In this document: one piece after another, positions 7,940 to 15,484 of the stretch
How the letters are laid out: every line of letters starts with the position of its first letter
Position numbering within the stretch: the first letter of the stretch is position 1
DNA from: Rhodoferax sp.
GTDB lineage: Bacteria; Pseudomonadota; Gammaproteobacteria; Burkholderiales; Burkholderiaceae_C
Assembly (NCBI GenBank): GCA_021731215.1
Contig: JAKFXU010000407.1
Span: forward strand, 1 to 19,814
Length of the DNA stretch: 19,814 bases
Direction of reading: 5' to 3'
Notes under the pieces: generated by a model
Told to the model about the DNA's origin: nothing
Databases searched by the model: none
The model's input: only the letters and a program-made list of their open reading frames with translations
Made by a program: the position numbers and the translations under genes

Positions 7940-8660
7940 CGCCGCTCCCCCCCGGCCGGCCGGCCACGGCGATCAGACGCTGGGATTGACGGTTCATTCG
8001 ATGCCGGCACCGGAACAGGCGATAGCGCTGCAGGCCCAGCGCACCCGCAGCGGGCGCTGGAAGATGATTGCCGTGCTGCTGGTCTGCGCGGCACCGGTGA
8101 TCGCGTCCTATTTCACCTATTACGTAGTGCGACCCGAAGGCCGGCGCAATTTTGGCGCCTTGATTGAGCCGCCGCGCGCCCTGCCCGATCAGGCCAGCGT
8201 CAGCCTGGCGGGGCAAGGCGGCAACCTCAAGGCGCTCAAGGGTCAGTGGCTGTTGCTGAGCGTGGCCGGCGGGGCCTGTGACGAAGCCTGTCGCCGCCAT
8301 TTGTATCTGCAGCGCCAGTTGCGCGAAAGCCTGGGCCGCGAGCGCGACCGGCTGGACTGGGTCTGGCTGATCACGGACCAGGCCCCGGTGCCCGACACGC
8401 TGCTGCCGGCGCTCAAGGAAGCGACCGTGCTGCGCGTGCCGCCGGCCGCGCTGTCGGACTGGCTGCAAGCGGCCAGTGGCCAGCAACTGAGCGAGCATCT
8501 GTATGTGGTGGACCCGATGGGCAACTGGATGTTGCGCTTTCCGGCCGATCTGGATCTGAGCACTGCGCCCAAGGCCAAGCGTGATCTGGAGCGGCTGTTG
8601 CGCGCGTCGGCGTCCTGGGACCAGGCCGGGCGCGAGGCCGGGCCGGCAGCCGCCAGGTGA
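7890..8660 (+). CDS. Membrane-anchored thioredoxin-like protein with CxxxC, oxidase-associated
   Basis: I recognise the position (between SURF1 and heme A synthase) but not a named family. The 256-aa product has a Pro/Ala-rich cytoplasmic N-terminus, one helix (about 59-79, MIAVLLVCAAPVIASYFTYY), and a periplasmic domain of about 175 residues. That domain looks thioredoxin-like: LKGQWLLLSVAGGAC130DEAC134RR, a later HLYVVDPMGNWMLRF strand pair and a terminal helix. The CxxxC spacing equals that of SCO copper proteins, but the Pro after the second Cys is missing and the conserved SCO His is not clearly placed. The start at 7890 overlaps SURF1 by 50 bp and lacks a good ribosome binding site; a later start near 8001 would still keep the helix. 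Copper or thiol chemistry for oxidase assembly is inferred. Confidence 0.75.
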   Translation: MSGSKLLDDSSKHAAPDAAPPRPAGHGDQTLGLTVHSMPAPEQAIALQAQRTRSGRWKMIAVLLVCAAPVIASYFTYYVVRPEGRRNFGALIEPPRALPDQASVSLAGQGGNLKALKGQWLLLSVAGGACDEACRRHLYLQRQLRESLGRERDRLDWVWLITDQAPVPDTLLPALKEATVLRVPPAALSDWLQAASGQQLSEHLYVVDPMGNWMLRFPADLDLSTAPKAKRDLERLLRASASWDQAGREAGPAAAR

Positions 8661-8664
8661 GCGC

Positions 8665-9840
8665 ATGAGCAGCGTAGTACCTCTCTACGACCTGTCGCCG
8701 CTGTGGCGCCTGATGTTGGTGGGCCTGCTGCTGGCCCTGGGGCCCTTGGCCTGGGTCGGCTGGCGCAACCGGCATGCAACGCCGCTGCGCCGGCGCCATG
8801 CCCTCACCCTGCTGACCCTGTTCCTGACCTTTGACTTGGTCTTGTTTGGCGCCTTCACCCGGCTGACCGACTCCGGTCTGGGCTGTCCCGACTGGCCCGG
8901 CTGTTATGGCCAGGCCAGCCCGCTCGGTGCCTATGCTGACATTGCGGCGGCGCAAAGCGCCCTGCCCAGCGGCCCGGTGACGCACGGCAAGGCCTGGGTT
9001 GAAATGGTTCACCGCTATCTGGCCACTGGCGTGGGCGTGCTGATCCTGGTGCTGGCGGCGCTGGGCTGGAAGGATCGGTTCAAACGCGGGCCAGCCAGGC
9101 AGAGCCACCTGATCAGTCCATGGTGGCCGACGCTGACCCTGGTGTGGGTGTGCCTTCAGGGCGCGTTTGGCGCACTGACCGTCACCATGAAGCTGTTTCC
9201 CGCCATCGTCACCCTGCATTTGCTGGGCGGCCTGGTGTTGCTGGCGCTGCTGTGTCTGCAGGCGGTGCGGTATGCGCAGTTGGAGGGAAGTGCGCTTCCA
9301 ATAGCCATTAGCCCGGGTTTACGCCGTCTGCTGGCGCTGTGTCTGGCACTGCTGACAGTGCAGGTTGCCCTGGGCGGCTGGGTCAGCACCAACTACGCCG
9401 TGCTGGCTTGCACCGACTTTCCGATGTGCCAGGGCAGTTGGTGGCCGGCGATGAATTTCGAGCAGGGCTTTGAACTCTGGCGTGAACTGGGTCGCAGCGG
9501 GAGCGGCACTGCCATCAGCTTTGCCGCGTTGACCGCCATCCATTACGTTCATCGCCTCATGGCGTTTCCGCTGCTGGCGCTGCTGGGCCTGCTGGCCTGG
9601 CAACTCAACCGCGTGCCGCTGCTGCGCAGCCAGTCGCGCTGGATCGCCGCGCTCACCGGCCTGCAACTGGTCACAGGCCTGGGCAACGTGGTGCTCGACT
9701 GGCCGCTGCTGGCGGCCGTGTTGCACACTGGCGGGGCCGGCGCGCTGGTCGTGGTGCTGACCTGGGCGGCGGCGGCCAGCCGCACCTACGCCCTGGCCCC
9801 CGCTGCCCTAGCGTCATCGGCAGCGAGACGTCCCGCATGA
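8665..9840 (+). CDS. ctaA: Heme A synthase (COX15/CtaA)
   Basis: This enzyme oxidises the C8 methyl of heme O to a formyl group, giving heme A for the oxidase. The 391-aa membrane protein has two homologous halves. Visible motifs are [15 protein letters not shown] (Cys74 and Cys80), EMVHRYLA (His116), [13 protein letters not shown] and [11 protein letters not shown]; the histidines are heme ligands and the Cys pairs are periplasmic. The frame is open upstream to 8581, but the ATG at 8665 is chosen. It lies four bases after the previous stop with AGGTGAG just upstream, and the extra residues look like read-through of the previous gene. Its last codon overlaps ctaB (ATGA). Confidence 0.95.
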   Translation: MSSVVPLYDLSPLWRLMLVGLLLALGPLAWVGWRNRHATPLRRRHALTLLTLFLTFDLVLFGAFTRLTDSGLGCPDWPGCYGQASPLGAYADIAAAQSALPSGPVTHGKAWVEMVHRYLATGVGVLILVLAALGWKDRFKRGPARQSHLISPWWPTLTLVWVCLQGAFGALTVTMKLFPAIVTLHLLGGLVLLALLCLQAVRYAQLEGSALPIAISPGLRRLLALCLALLTVQVALGGWVSTNYAVLACTDFPMCQGSWWPAMNFEQGFELWRELGRSGSGTAISFAALTAIHYVHRLMAFPLLALLGLLAWQLNRVPLLRSQSRWIAALTGLQLVTGLGNVVLDWPLLAAVLHTGGAGALVVVLTWAAAASRTYALAPAALASSAARRPA

Positions 9841-10733
9841 GTGCCAATTTATCCAGTGGTCGAATTTCCGTGTTCCGGCAGTTCTATGCCCTGACCAAAC
9901 CGCGCGTGATTCAGTTGATCGTGTTTTGCGCCCTGATTGGCATGGTGCTGGCCGTGCCGGGCCGGCCCTCGTGGCCCGAAGTCCGACTGGCACTGCTGGC
10001 CTGCCTGGGCATCTGGCTGGTGGCGGGTGCGGCGGCGGCCTTCAACTGCATTGTGGAAAAAGGCATCGACGCCAAGATGAAGCGCACCGCCTGGCGTCCC
10101 ACCGCCAAGGGCGAGCTCGATGACCGGCAGACCCTGCTGTTCTCGGCCGTGCTGTGCGTGGCGGGCTCCGCGCTGCTGTATGTCTGGGTCAACCCGCTGA
10201 CCATGTGGCTGACCTTTGCCACCTTTGTCGGTTATGCGGTGGTCTACACCGTGATCCTCAAACCGCTGACGCCGCAAAACATCGTGATCGGCGGCGCCTC
10301 GGGCGCCATGCCGCCAGTGCTGGGCTGGACGGCGATGGCGGGCGAGGTCGGGCCGGAAGCGTTCATTCTGTTCCTGATCATCTTCCTGTGGACGCCGCCG
10401 CACTTCTGGGCGCTGGCGCTGTACCGGGTCGAAGACTACCGCAAGGCGGGCCTGCCGATGTTGCCGGTCACGCACGGCAACGAATTCACCCGGCTGATGG
10501 TATTGCTGTATACCGTGATCCTGTTCGCGGCCTGCCTGATGCCCTATATCTACGGCATGAGTTCCTGGCTTTACCTGATCGCCGCCGTTGGCCTGAGTGC
10601 CGGTTTTTGCCTGTACGCTTACTGGCTCTGGCGCGATTACTCGGATGCGCTGGCGCGCAAGACCTTTCGCTTCTCGCTGATTCACCTCAGCCTGCTGTTT
10701 GCCGCCCTGCTGGCGGACCACTATCTACTGTGA
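9837..10733 (+). CDS. ctaB: Protoheme IX farnesyltransferase (heme O synthase)
   Basis: This UbiA-family enzyme attaches a farnesyl group to heme B to make heme O, the substrate of the preceding gene product. The 298-aa protein has about eight or nine membrane helices. The first prenyl-diphosphate binding region is [20 protein letters not shown] (Asn70, Asp78), and the second loop contains [30 protein letters not shown] is also diagnostic. The ATG overlaps the stop of ctaA, which indicates translational coupling. The ctaA-ctaB order is typical for betaproteobacterial oxidase clusters. cyoE is an equivalent symbol. Confidence 0.96.
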   Translation: MSANLSSGRISVFRQFYALTKPRVIQLIVFCALIGMVLAVPGRPSWPEVRLALLACLGIWLVAGAAAAFNCIVEKGIDAKMKRTAWRPTAKGELDDRQTLLFSAVLCVAGSALLYVWVNPLTMWLTFATFVGYAVVYTVILKPLTPQNIVIGGASGAMPPVLGWTAMAGEVGPEAFILFLIIFLWTPPHFWALALYRVEDYRKAGLPMLPVTHGNEFTRLMVLLYTVILFAACLMPYIYGMSSWLYLIAAVGLSAGFCLYAYWLWRDYSDALARKTFRFSLIHLSLLFAALLADHYLL

Positions 10734-10740
10734 TGCCCTC

Positions 10741-11352
10741 ATGAAAAAACGAAATGCGCTTCAATGGATGGCTGCCAGCGCCTGCTTGGCGGTGGCTGGC
10801 GGCCTGCTTTCGGCCTGCTCCGACAGCAAACCGAGCTTTGCCGCGATCGACCTCACCGGCGCCGACTACGCCCGCGATTTTGCCCTGACCGACCACAATG
10901 GCCAGCCGCGCAGCCTCAAGGACTTTGCCGGCAAGGTGGTGGTACTGTTCTTTGGCTACGTCCAGTGCCCGGATGTCTGTCCCACTTCCATGACCGAGTT
11001 GGCCGAGGTCAAGAAGCTGCTGGACAAGGACGGCGAGCGCGTACAGGGCCTGTTTGTCACGCTCGATCCCGAGCGCGACACGCCTGAAGTACTCAAAGCG
11101 TACATGGGCAATTTCGACCCGAGCTTTCTGGCGCTCTACACCACGCCCGACAAACTGCCCGCCCTGGCCAAGGACTACAAGGTCTACTATAAAAAAGTGG
11201 AAGGAAAAACCCCCACCAGCTACACCGTGGACCATTCGGCCGGCAGCTATGTCTATGACACCCAGGGCAAGTTGCGTCTGTACACCCGTTACGGCACGGG
11301 AGCCGCGCCGCTGGCGGCCGATATCCGGCTGTTGCTGCAGCAAACCCCGTGA
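10741..11352 (+). CDS. SCO1/SenC family copper chaperone lipoprotein
   Basis: SCO proteins deliver copper to, or reduce, the CuA site of subunit II. The 203-aa product begins with a lipoprotein signal (GLLSAC26 lipobox), so it should be anchored in a membrane. It then has the SCO thioredoxin fold with C76PDVC80P and the third copper ligand His165 in YTVDHSAGSYVYD. LFVTLDPERDTPEVLKAY is also typical. The start at 10741 gives the lipoprotein signal; the longer frame from 10699 would spoil it. The gene follows ctaB by 7 bp and closes the assembly operon. A 144-bp near-identical copy of codons about 54-101 lies at 12221-12364. This SenC is unrelated to the selenoneine gene senC. Confidence 0.95.
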   Translation: MKKRNALQWMAASACLAVAGGLLSACSDSKPSFAAIDLTGADYARDFALTDHNGQPRSLKDFAGKVVVLFFGYVQCPDVCPTSMTELAEVKKLLDKDGERVQGLFVTLDPERDTPEVLKAYMGNFDPSFLALYTTPDKLPALAKDYKVYYKKVEGKTPTSYTVDHSAGSYVYDTQGKLRLYTRYGTGAAPLAADIRLLLQQTP

Positions 11353-11452
11353 CAGTCGTCTCGCCATTGCGGACCAACCAGTTTTGTCAGCGCTGGCTGG
11401 TCGAGTCCGGTATGCGACGGCCCCGCTACCTTGAGCGACGGGCTTTGCGTAC

Positions 11453-11469
11453 GCTATCAAAACAATAGC
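11453..11469. repeat. Short palindromic motif (GCTATCAAAACAATAGC)
   Basis: A 17-bp imperfect palindrome lies in the gap between SCO and the DUF302 gene. Very similar GCTAT...ATAGC motifs are frequent in intergenic DNA of Comamonadaceae, as far as I recall. It is the only copy I noticed here. The rest of the 292-bp gap 11353-11644 shows no gene or strong terminator. Confidence 0.4.
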
Positions 11470-11644
11470 CCTCGACGCCCAATGAGTGCAAGCCTGCGGC
11501 CGTGGGCAGCGCATTTTTCGATCGTGATGCCGGGGAGTGGCGTTTCGAGGGATTGTCGGCTACTATCCAACCGGGAGTTGGAGGCATTTCACTCCCCGAG
11601 CCAGTGGGGACGGTTTATTCAACCATCTTTTGCAGGAGACGCAC

Positions 11645-12154
11645 ATGAAAGCAATTGCGATTCGGACGACGGCGGTACTCACGATTCTGGCGGCGCTGTT
11701 GCCGCTGGCAGCACGCGCGGCGGAGAACCCCGCGTTTTGGAAGCACCAGGTCAAGGGCGAGTTCGCGACGGTGCTGGCCAATCTAAAGACCGGCCTGGAG
11801 GGCAAGCAGTTCCTCATCACCGGCGAGGAAAATCTCGCCAAGGGACTGGAAAACAACAAGCAGATTTTCGGCGCGGACAAATGGAACACCATCGGCTTCA
11901 AGGACGCCACTTCCGTCCATTTCTGCTCGCTGGTGTTCAACCAGGAGGTATTCAACATCAATATGGACTGGTCCATCCTGTGCCCGTTCAAGGTCTCGGC
12001 CTACACCACGAAAAACAAGCCGGGCGTGGTCACCATCGTCACCGTCCGGCCCACTTATCTACTGGCCAAGGACCCGCATCCGAAAGCCAAGGAGATCGGG
12101 CGCAAGATAGAAAAACGGATTATCGAAGCGCTGCGCGAAGGGGAGGCGAGATAG
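11645..12154 (+). CDS. Secreted DUF302-family protein
   Basis: The 169-aa product has a clear Sec signal peptide (MKAIAIRTTAVLTILAALLPLAARA, cleavage near residue 25) and so should be periplasmic. The mature part matches the DUF302 pattern: a helical segment with FATVLANLKTGLEGKQF, then HFCSLVFNQEVFNINMDWSILCPFKVSAYTTKN and VVTIVTVRPTYLL. Function is unknown to me. The frame is open upstream to 11537, but AGGAG about seven bases before the ATG at 11645 decides the start. It lies between SCO and rearranged fragments, 292 bp from SCO, so it is probably a separate unit and perhaps acquired. An oxidase role is not supported. Confidence 0.75.
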   Translation: MKAIAIRTTAVLTILAALLPLAARAAENPAFWKHQVKGEFATVLANLKTGLEGKQFLITGEENLAKGLENNKQIFGADKWNTIGFKDATSVHFCSLVFNQEVFNINMDWSILCPFKVSAYTTKNKPGVVTIVTVRPTYLLAKDPHPKAKEIGRKIEKRIIEALREGEAR

Positions 12155-12175
12155 CCATTGCGGCGGAGCGCGGAT

Positions 12176-12227
12176 GATGCGCCGGCTGCGCGCGTCCAGC
12201 GCGGTGGCAATGCCGTCGCTGGCCAGC
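12176..12227 (-). pseudogene. Fragment of rpoH
   Basis: These 52 bp match rpoH at 14282-14342, on the same strand, apart from a 9-bp deletion (one copy of GTCCAGCGC, a tandem repeat in rpoH) and one substitution. The translated minus strand reads LASDGIATALDARSRRII, against LASDGIASALDALDARSRRIV in intact RpoH. It joins the SCO fragment at a shared GGCCAGC. It is too short to be functional. Confidence 0.85.
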
Positions 12228-12364
12228 CGCGCAGCCTGCAGAACTTTGCCGGCAAGGTGGAGGTACTGTTCTTTGGCTACGTCCAGTGCCCGGATGTCTG
12301 TCCCACTTCCATGACCGAGTTGGCCGAGGTCAAGAAGCTGCTGGACAAGGACGGCGAGCGCGTA
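12221..12364 (+). pseudogene. Fragment of the SCO copper chaperone gene
   Basis: These 144 bp match 10900-11043 of the SCO gene with four mismatches, all in the first 43 bp; the remaining ~100 bp are identical. The CPDVCP copper motif is kept in frame, but the fragment lacks the lipoprotein signal and the conserved His. Downstream the frame runs into antisense TnpB sequence. The near identity suggests a recent duplication or gene conversion. The ORF 12158-12514 that contains it is a chimera and should not be annotated as a SCO protein. Confidence 0.9.
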
Positions 12365-12952
12365 ATAGTTAACTGTGGTGTCGGATTGTTGCCGTTCGTC
12401 CATACCTATGCAAAGCTGTTCATTGGTATCTTTGCTGCTGGATTCCTGCTTCACAGAGGCTGGTTTCGTTCTGGTCTTACAACCAGAGCCAGAGCCGTCC
12501 TCTGCACAGGCTGACACGGTGGAACTCACCGCCAGATTCTTCAAATTGATTGCCGCGTTGACGTCGCGGTCGTGCCGTGTACCGCAGAGCGGACACGCCC
12601 ATTCACGCACCGACAGCGGCAAGGTTTCCAGCTTGTGCCCGCACGTCGAGCACATCTTGCTACTCGGATACCAGCGGTCGGCCACCACAATCATCCCTCC
12701 GCGCTGGGTCGCTTTGTATTCCAGTTGCCGCCGGAACTCGAAGAAGCCCATATCCGCCACGGCGCGCGACAAATGCCGGTTCGCCAGCATACCCAACACG
12801 TTCAAATCTTCGATGCCGATGGTGTCAAACCGGCGCGTGAGATTGGTCGTGAGTTGATGCAGCGCGTTTTGGCGGATGTTGCCGATTCTGGCGTGCAGCC
12901 TTGCCAGTTTCACCTTTGCCTTGTTCCGGTTCTCCGAGCCTTTGCGCGACAG
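12365..12952 (-). pseudogene. Truncated TnpB (IS200/IS605-type) C-terminal part
   Basis: About 196 codons encode the C-terminal half of a TnpB/OrfB RNA-guided nuclease. The helical segment is SRKGSENRNKAKVKLARLHARI, the RuvC-II Glu lies in GIEDLNVLGM, the zinc ribbon has CSTC and CPLC, and the RuvC-III Asp lies in HDRDVNAAINL. The N-terminal wedge/REC region and the RuvC-I Asp are absent: upstream of about 12952 the frame has no TnpB similarity and soon meets the Bug gene. At the other end the native stop is lost, and the frame reads through antisense SCO, rpoH fragment and DUF302 sequence to 12059. Nuclease activity is therefore not expected. No TnpA is present. The product, if any, would be a chimera. 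Confidence 0.85.
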
Positions 12953-13030
12953 CCCCAACGGGGCAGGATGTCGGGATGTGCGCCCGACACAAACAACGCC
13001 CGCCGGAGCGAAACCCGGCATCCATCAAAC

Positions 13031-14020
13031 CTATTCCGCCTTGATCCCACGCGCACTGATCACGCCACCGAGCAGGGCCGTATCCGCTTTGATCCGATTG
13101 GCCAAGCCCTCGGAGGAAGTACCCGCCACCTGCCAACCCTGCTGGAACAGTTTCTGGCGGGTTTCGGGCGAACGTGCAATCTCGCTGATCAGCGCTGACA
13201 GCCTGGCCACGATGGGCTGGGGCATCGACGCCGGCGCGGCCACGGCCGTCCAGATTTCAAGCTGAAAACCCGGTACCCCGGCTTCACTCAGACTGGGAAG
13301 TTCGGGCACCAGCAGGTTGCGGCCTGATGAGGTCACGCCGATGGCCTTGAGTTTGCCGGCACGCACCTGGGTCATCGCCAATGCCGGCGGCAGCATGGAG
13401 AGATGGATTTGACCGCCGAGCATGGCGGTCACGGCCTGGGGATAGCCCGGGTAGGGGACGTGCACGGCGGCCATGCCGGTTTTTGCTTTCAGCAGTTCCA
13501 TGCCAATGTGGCCAATGGTGCCCACACCAGGCGAGCCGTAACTCCAGGTGTTGCCCGCCTTGGCGGCTGCTGCAAGGAAATCCTGGGCCGTGGCGCCCGG
13601 TGCCGACACCGGCGCGGCCAGCACCAGCGGGGCCGTGCCAACCAGGCTGATGGGAGCCAGGTCTTTGGCCGGGTCAAACGGGGTTTGGGGGTTGAGCAGT
13701 TTGGCAATCGTCAGGTTGCCGTTGATCATCACGCCGATGGTGTGGCCGTCAGTGGCTTTGGCCACCATGTCGGCGGCAATATTGCCACCAGCACCCGGAC
13801 GGTTCTCCACCACCACGGGCTGGCCCAGCGCTTTGGACAGCGGCTCGGCCAAAGTGCGCGCGACCAGATCGGGTGAGGTGCCCGCCGGGAAGCCGACCAT
13901 GATTTTGACCGGCTTGCTGGGCCAGGGTGCGGCAGCTTTGGCTGATTTTTGGGCGCTCGTCCCCGTCGAAACAGCGCTGACAGCGACAAAAAGAGTAGCA
14001 ATAAAAATGCGGCGAAACAT
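13031..14020 (-). CDS. Bug/TctC family tripartite tricarboxylate transporter substrate-binding protein
   Basis: Bug proteins are periplasmic receptors for small organic acids and are greatly expanded in Burkholderiales. The 329-aa product starts with a signal peptide (MFRRIFIATLFVAVSAVSTGTSAQ). Typical segments follow: WPSKPVKIMVGFPAGTSPDLVARTLA, LGQPVVVENRPGAGGNIAADMVAKA, the VPYPGYPQAVTAMLGGQIHLS region, and RNLLVPELPSLSEAGVPGFQLEIW. The ATG at 14020 is chosen because AAAGGAAG lies seven bases upstream; the frame is open to 14071. It is an orphan: no tctA/tctB membrane genes are nearby. It lies 105 bp downstream of rpoH on the same strand, so read-through is possible. The ligand cannot be predicted. 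Confidence 0.93.
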   Translation of the reverse strand: MFRRIFIATLFVAVSAVSTGTSAQKSAKAAAPWPSKPVKIMVGFPAGTSPDLVARTLAEPLSKALGQPVVVENRPGAGGNIAADMVAKATDGHTIGVMINGNLTIAKLLNPQTPFDPAKDLAPISLVGTAPLVLAAPVSAPGATAQDFLAAAAKAGNTWSYGSPGVGTIGHIGMELLKAKTGMAAVHVPYPGYPQAVTAMLGGQIHLSMLPPALAMTQVRAGKLKAIGVTSSGRNLLVPELPSLSEAGVPGFQLEIWTAVAAPASMPQPIVARLSALISEIARSPETRQKLFQQGWQVAGTSSEGLANRIKADTALLGGVISARGIKAE

Positions 14021-14125
14021 GGAGCTTCCTTTGGGGTTCATGCCGCCATGGTACCGCGTTTCCGTCAACAAAAACGCCGCCCAGGGGCCGCGTCCGGAAG
14101 GTGCAGACAGGCGCGCGCAATGGCC

Positions 14126-15067
14126 TCAGGCGTACTCTGCCAGTACCGTTTTCATTTTCTTCATCGCGGCCACTTCGATCTGGCGAATGCGCTCGGCGCT
14201 GACGCCGTACACGGCGGCCAGCTCGTGCAGCGTCATGCCGCCCGAGTTGTCGTCGTTGACCTTGAGCCAGCGCTCTTCCACGATGCGCCGGCTGCGCGCG
14301 TCCAGCGCGTCCAGCGCGCTGGCAATGCCGTCGCTGGCCAGCACGTCACGCTCATGCGCTTCGATCATGGCGGTCGGTTCGTGCCGGCTATCGGTCAGGT
14401 AGGCAATCGGGCCGAACGCGTCGTCGCCGTCGTCCGACGGGCTGGGGTCGAGCAGCACGTCGCCGCCAGACAGCCGGGTTTCCATCTCGATCACTTCTTC
14501 GCGCTTGACCTTGAGCGTCGCCGCCATGGCGTCAATCTGCTCTTCGTTCAGGGTGTCACGGTGGGTGCCGGCATCGGCCGCCGCGTCATCCGACTTGTAG
14601 CGCTGCTTCATCGAGCGCAGGTTGAAGAACAACTTGCGCTGGGACTTGGTCGTGGCGACCTTGACCATGCGCCAGTTCTTCAGGATGTACTCGTGAATTT
14701 CGGCCTTGATCCAGTGCAGCGCATAGCTCACCAGACGCACGCCCTGGTCGGGGTCGAAACGTTTGACCGCTTTCATCAGGCCCACATTGCCTTCCTGAAT
14801 CAGGTCACCATGCGGCAGGCCATAACCCAAGTACTGGCGCGCCACCGACACCACCAGACGCAGGTGCGACAGCACCAGCTTGCCCGCCGCTTCCAGGTCG
14901 TTGTCGTGCCGGAACTTGCGCGAGAACGCCTGCTCTTCTTCGAGCGTCAGCATCGGCAGACGATTGGCGGCCGAGATATAGGCGTCCAGATTACCCAAGG
15001 GGGGCACCAGCGACCACGGATTGGCAACCGCCAACGCAGCGCCGGAAACACCAGATTGATAAGCCAT
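14126..15067 (-). CDS. rpoH: Heat-shock sigma factor RpoH (sigma-32)
   Basis: RpoH directs RNA polymerase to heat-shock promoters. The 313-aa protein has region 2 (SHLRLVVSVARQYLGYGL...QEGNVGLMKAVKRFDPDQGVRLVSYALHWIKAEI), the RpoH-specific box QRKLFFNLR at 143-151 just after it, and a region 4 helix-turn-helix at the C-terminus (MTLHELAAVYGVSAERIRQIE). The start at 15067 is fixed by AGGAGGT six bases upstream. The earlier in-frame Met at 15088 would fall at or before the predicted transcription start. The promoter is overlapped by a CIRCE operator, implying HrcA control. A fragment of its 3' half is duplicated at 12176-12227. Confidence 0.97.
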   Translation of the reverse strand: MAYQSGVSGAALAVANPWSLVPPLGNLDAYISAANRLPMLTLEEEQAFSRKFRHDNDLEAAGKLVLSHLRLVVSVARQYLGYGLPHGDLIQEGNVGLMKAVKRFDPDQGVRLVSYALHWIKAEIHEYILKNWRMVKVATTKSQRKLFFNLRSMKQRYKSDDAAADAGTHRDTLNEEQIDAMAATLKVKREEVIEMETRLSGGDVLLDPSPSDDGDDAFGPIAYLTDSRHEPTAMIEAHERDVLASDGIASALDALDARSRRIVEERWLKVNDDNSGGMTLHELAAVYGVSAERIRQIEVAAMKKMKTVLAEYA

Positions 15068-15095
15068 ATCAGACCTCCTTTTTGTCATATATTTT

Positions 15096-15125
15096 ATATT
15101 AGCACTCTCTTGGAGGGAGTGCCAA
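15096..15125 (-). promoter_or_regulatory. Predicted rpoH promoter
   Basis: On the minus strand TTGGCA (15120-15125) is followed after 18 bases by TAATAT (15096-15101), a reasonable sigma70 promoter. Transcription would start about 20 bases before the rpoH start codon, giving a very short leader. Both boxes fall inside or against the CIRCE arms. Confidence 0.65.
15099..15125. promoter_or_regulatory. CIRCE operator (HrcA binding site) upstream of rpoH
   Basis: TTAGCACTC, nine bases, then GAGTGCCAA matches the CIRCE consensus TTAGCACTC-N9-GAGTGCTAA at 17 of 18 arm positions. The spacing is exact. It lies 32 bp upstream of the rpoH start codon and covers the predicted -35 box and the edge of the -10 box, so HrcA binding would block initiation. 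Heat inactivation of HrcA would then release rpoH transcription. Confidence 0.92.
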
Positions 15126-15257
15126 CTCAAAAGTTCAATCGCGTTGATAGCTGATGGAAATTCCGCAAAAGAGGCTCAAATGCCTGGCTACGCGCAAACT
15201 TATCGACGTCCGCGCCGGCTTTTCAACACTTCGCGCCGCCGACAGTTACCCTGCCCG

Positions 15258-15385
15258 GTAGGGTGGGAAAAGCGTCAGCGTGCCCACGGTGCCAGCCAAC
15301 GCGGCAGTGACCAGACGAGTGGCGCATCCTGAAGAGGCCTGCTGCATTGTGCGTGCGTGGGCACGCTGACGCTTTGCCACCCGAC
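15258..15385. repeat. Dispersed palindromic repeat, copy 2
   Basis: Arms at 15258-15288 and 15356-15385 are near reverse complements. They match the arms at 121-150 and 206-235, and the centre shares CGGCAGTGACCAG and CGAGTG with copy 1. Compared with copy 1, the left arm has an extra T (GCGTCAGCG) and the right arm an extra A (CGCTGACGC), so pairing is kept. It lies in the 528-bp gap 15068-15596 between rpoH and egtD. I found no gene in that gap. Confidence 0.8.
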
Positions 15386-15484
15386 GGACTGAGTCCTTTT
15401 TTTCCATGACACAAATAGGCTCTAGCCGTCGTAATTCGCGCACCGGATAAAGGCCATGCGGCCATGCGCTGCTCCCTGAATGTT

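Noticed and set aside
11373..11401. ACCAACCAG / CTGGCTGGT hairpin after SCO as an intrinsic terminator
   Set aside because: One mismatch, an 11-base loop and no T-run after it; not convincing as a terminator.
12158..12514. 118-aa plus-strand ORF containing an SCO-like CPDVCP segment
   Set aside because: It is a chimera: the SCO similarity is limited to the 144-bp duplicated fragment, and the rest is rpoH fragment or antisense tnpB sequence. Annotated as a pseudogene fragment instead.
12952..12964. GCCCC-AAC-GGGGC hairpin at the 5' edge of the tnpB fragment as an IS200/IS605 end
   Set aside because: IS605 ends have subterminal hairpins, but here the tnpB 5' half is missing, so this cannot be the genuine left end; likely chance or a junction feature.
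15386..15403. GGAC-TGA-GTCC followed by seven T's as a terminator between rpoH and egtD
   Set aside because: A 4-bp stem is too weak, and no plus-strand gene lies upstream that would need it; rpoH is transcribed away from it.
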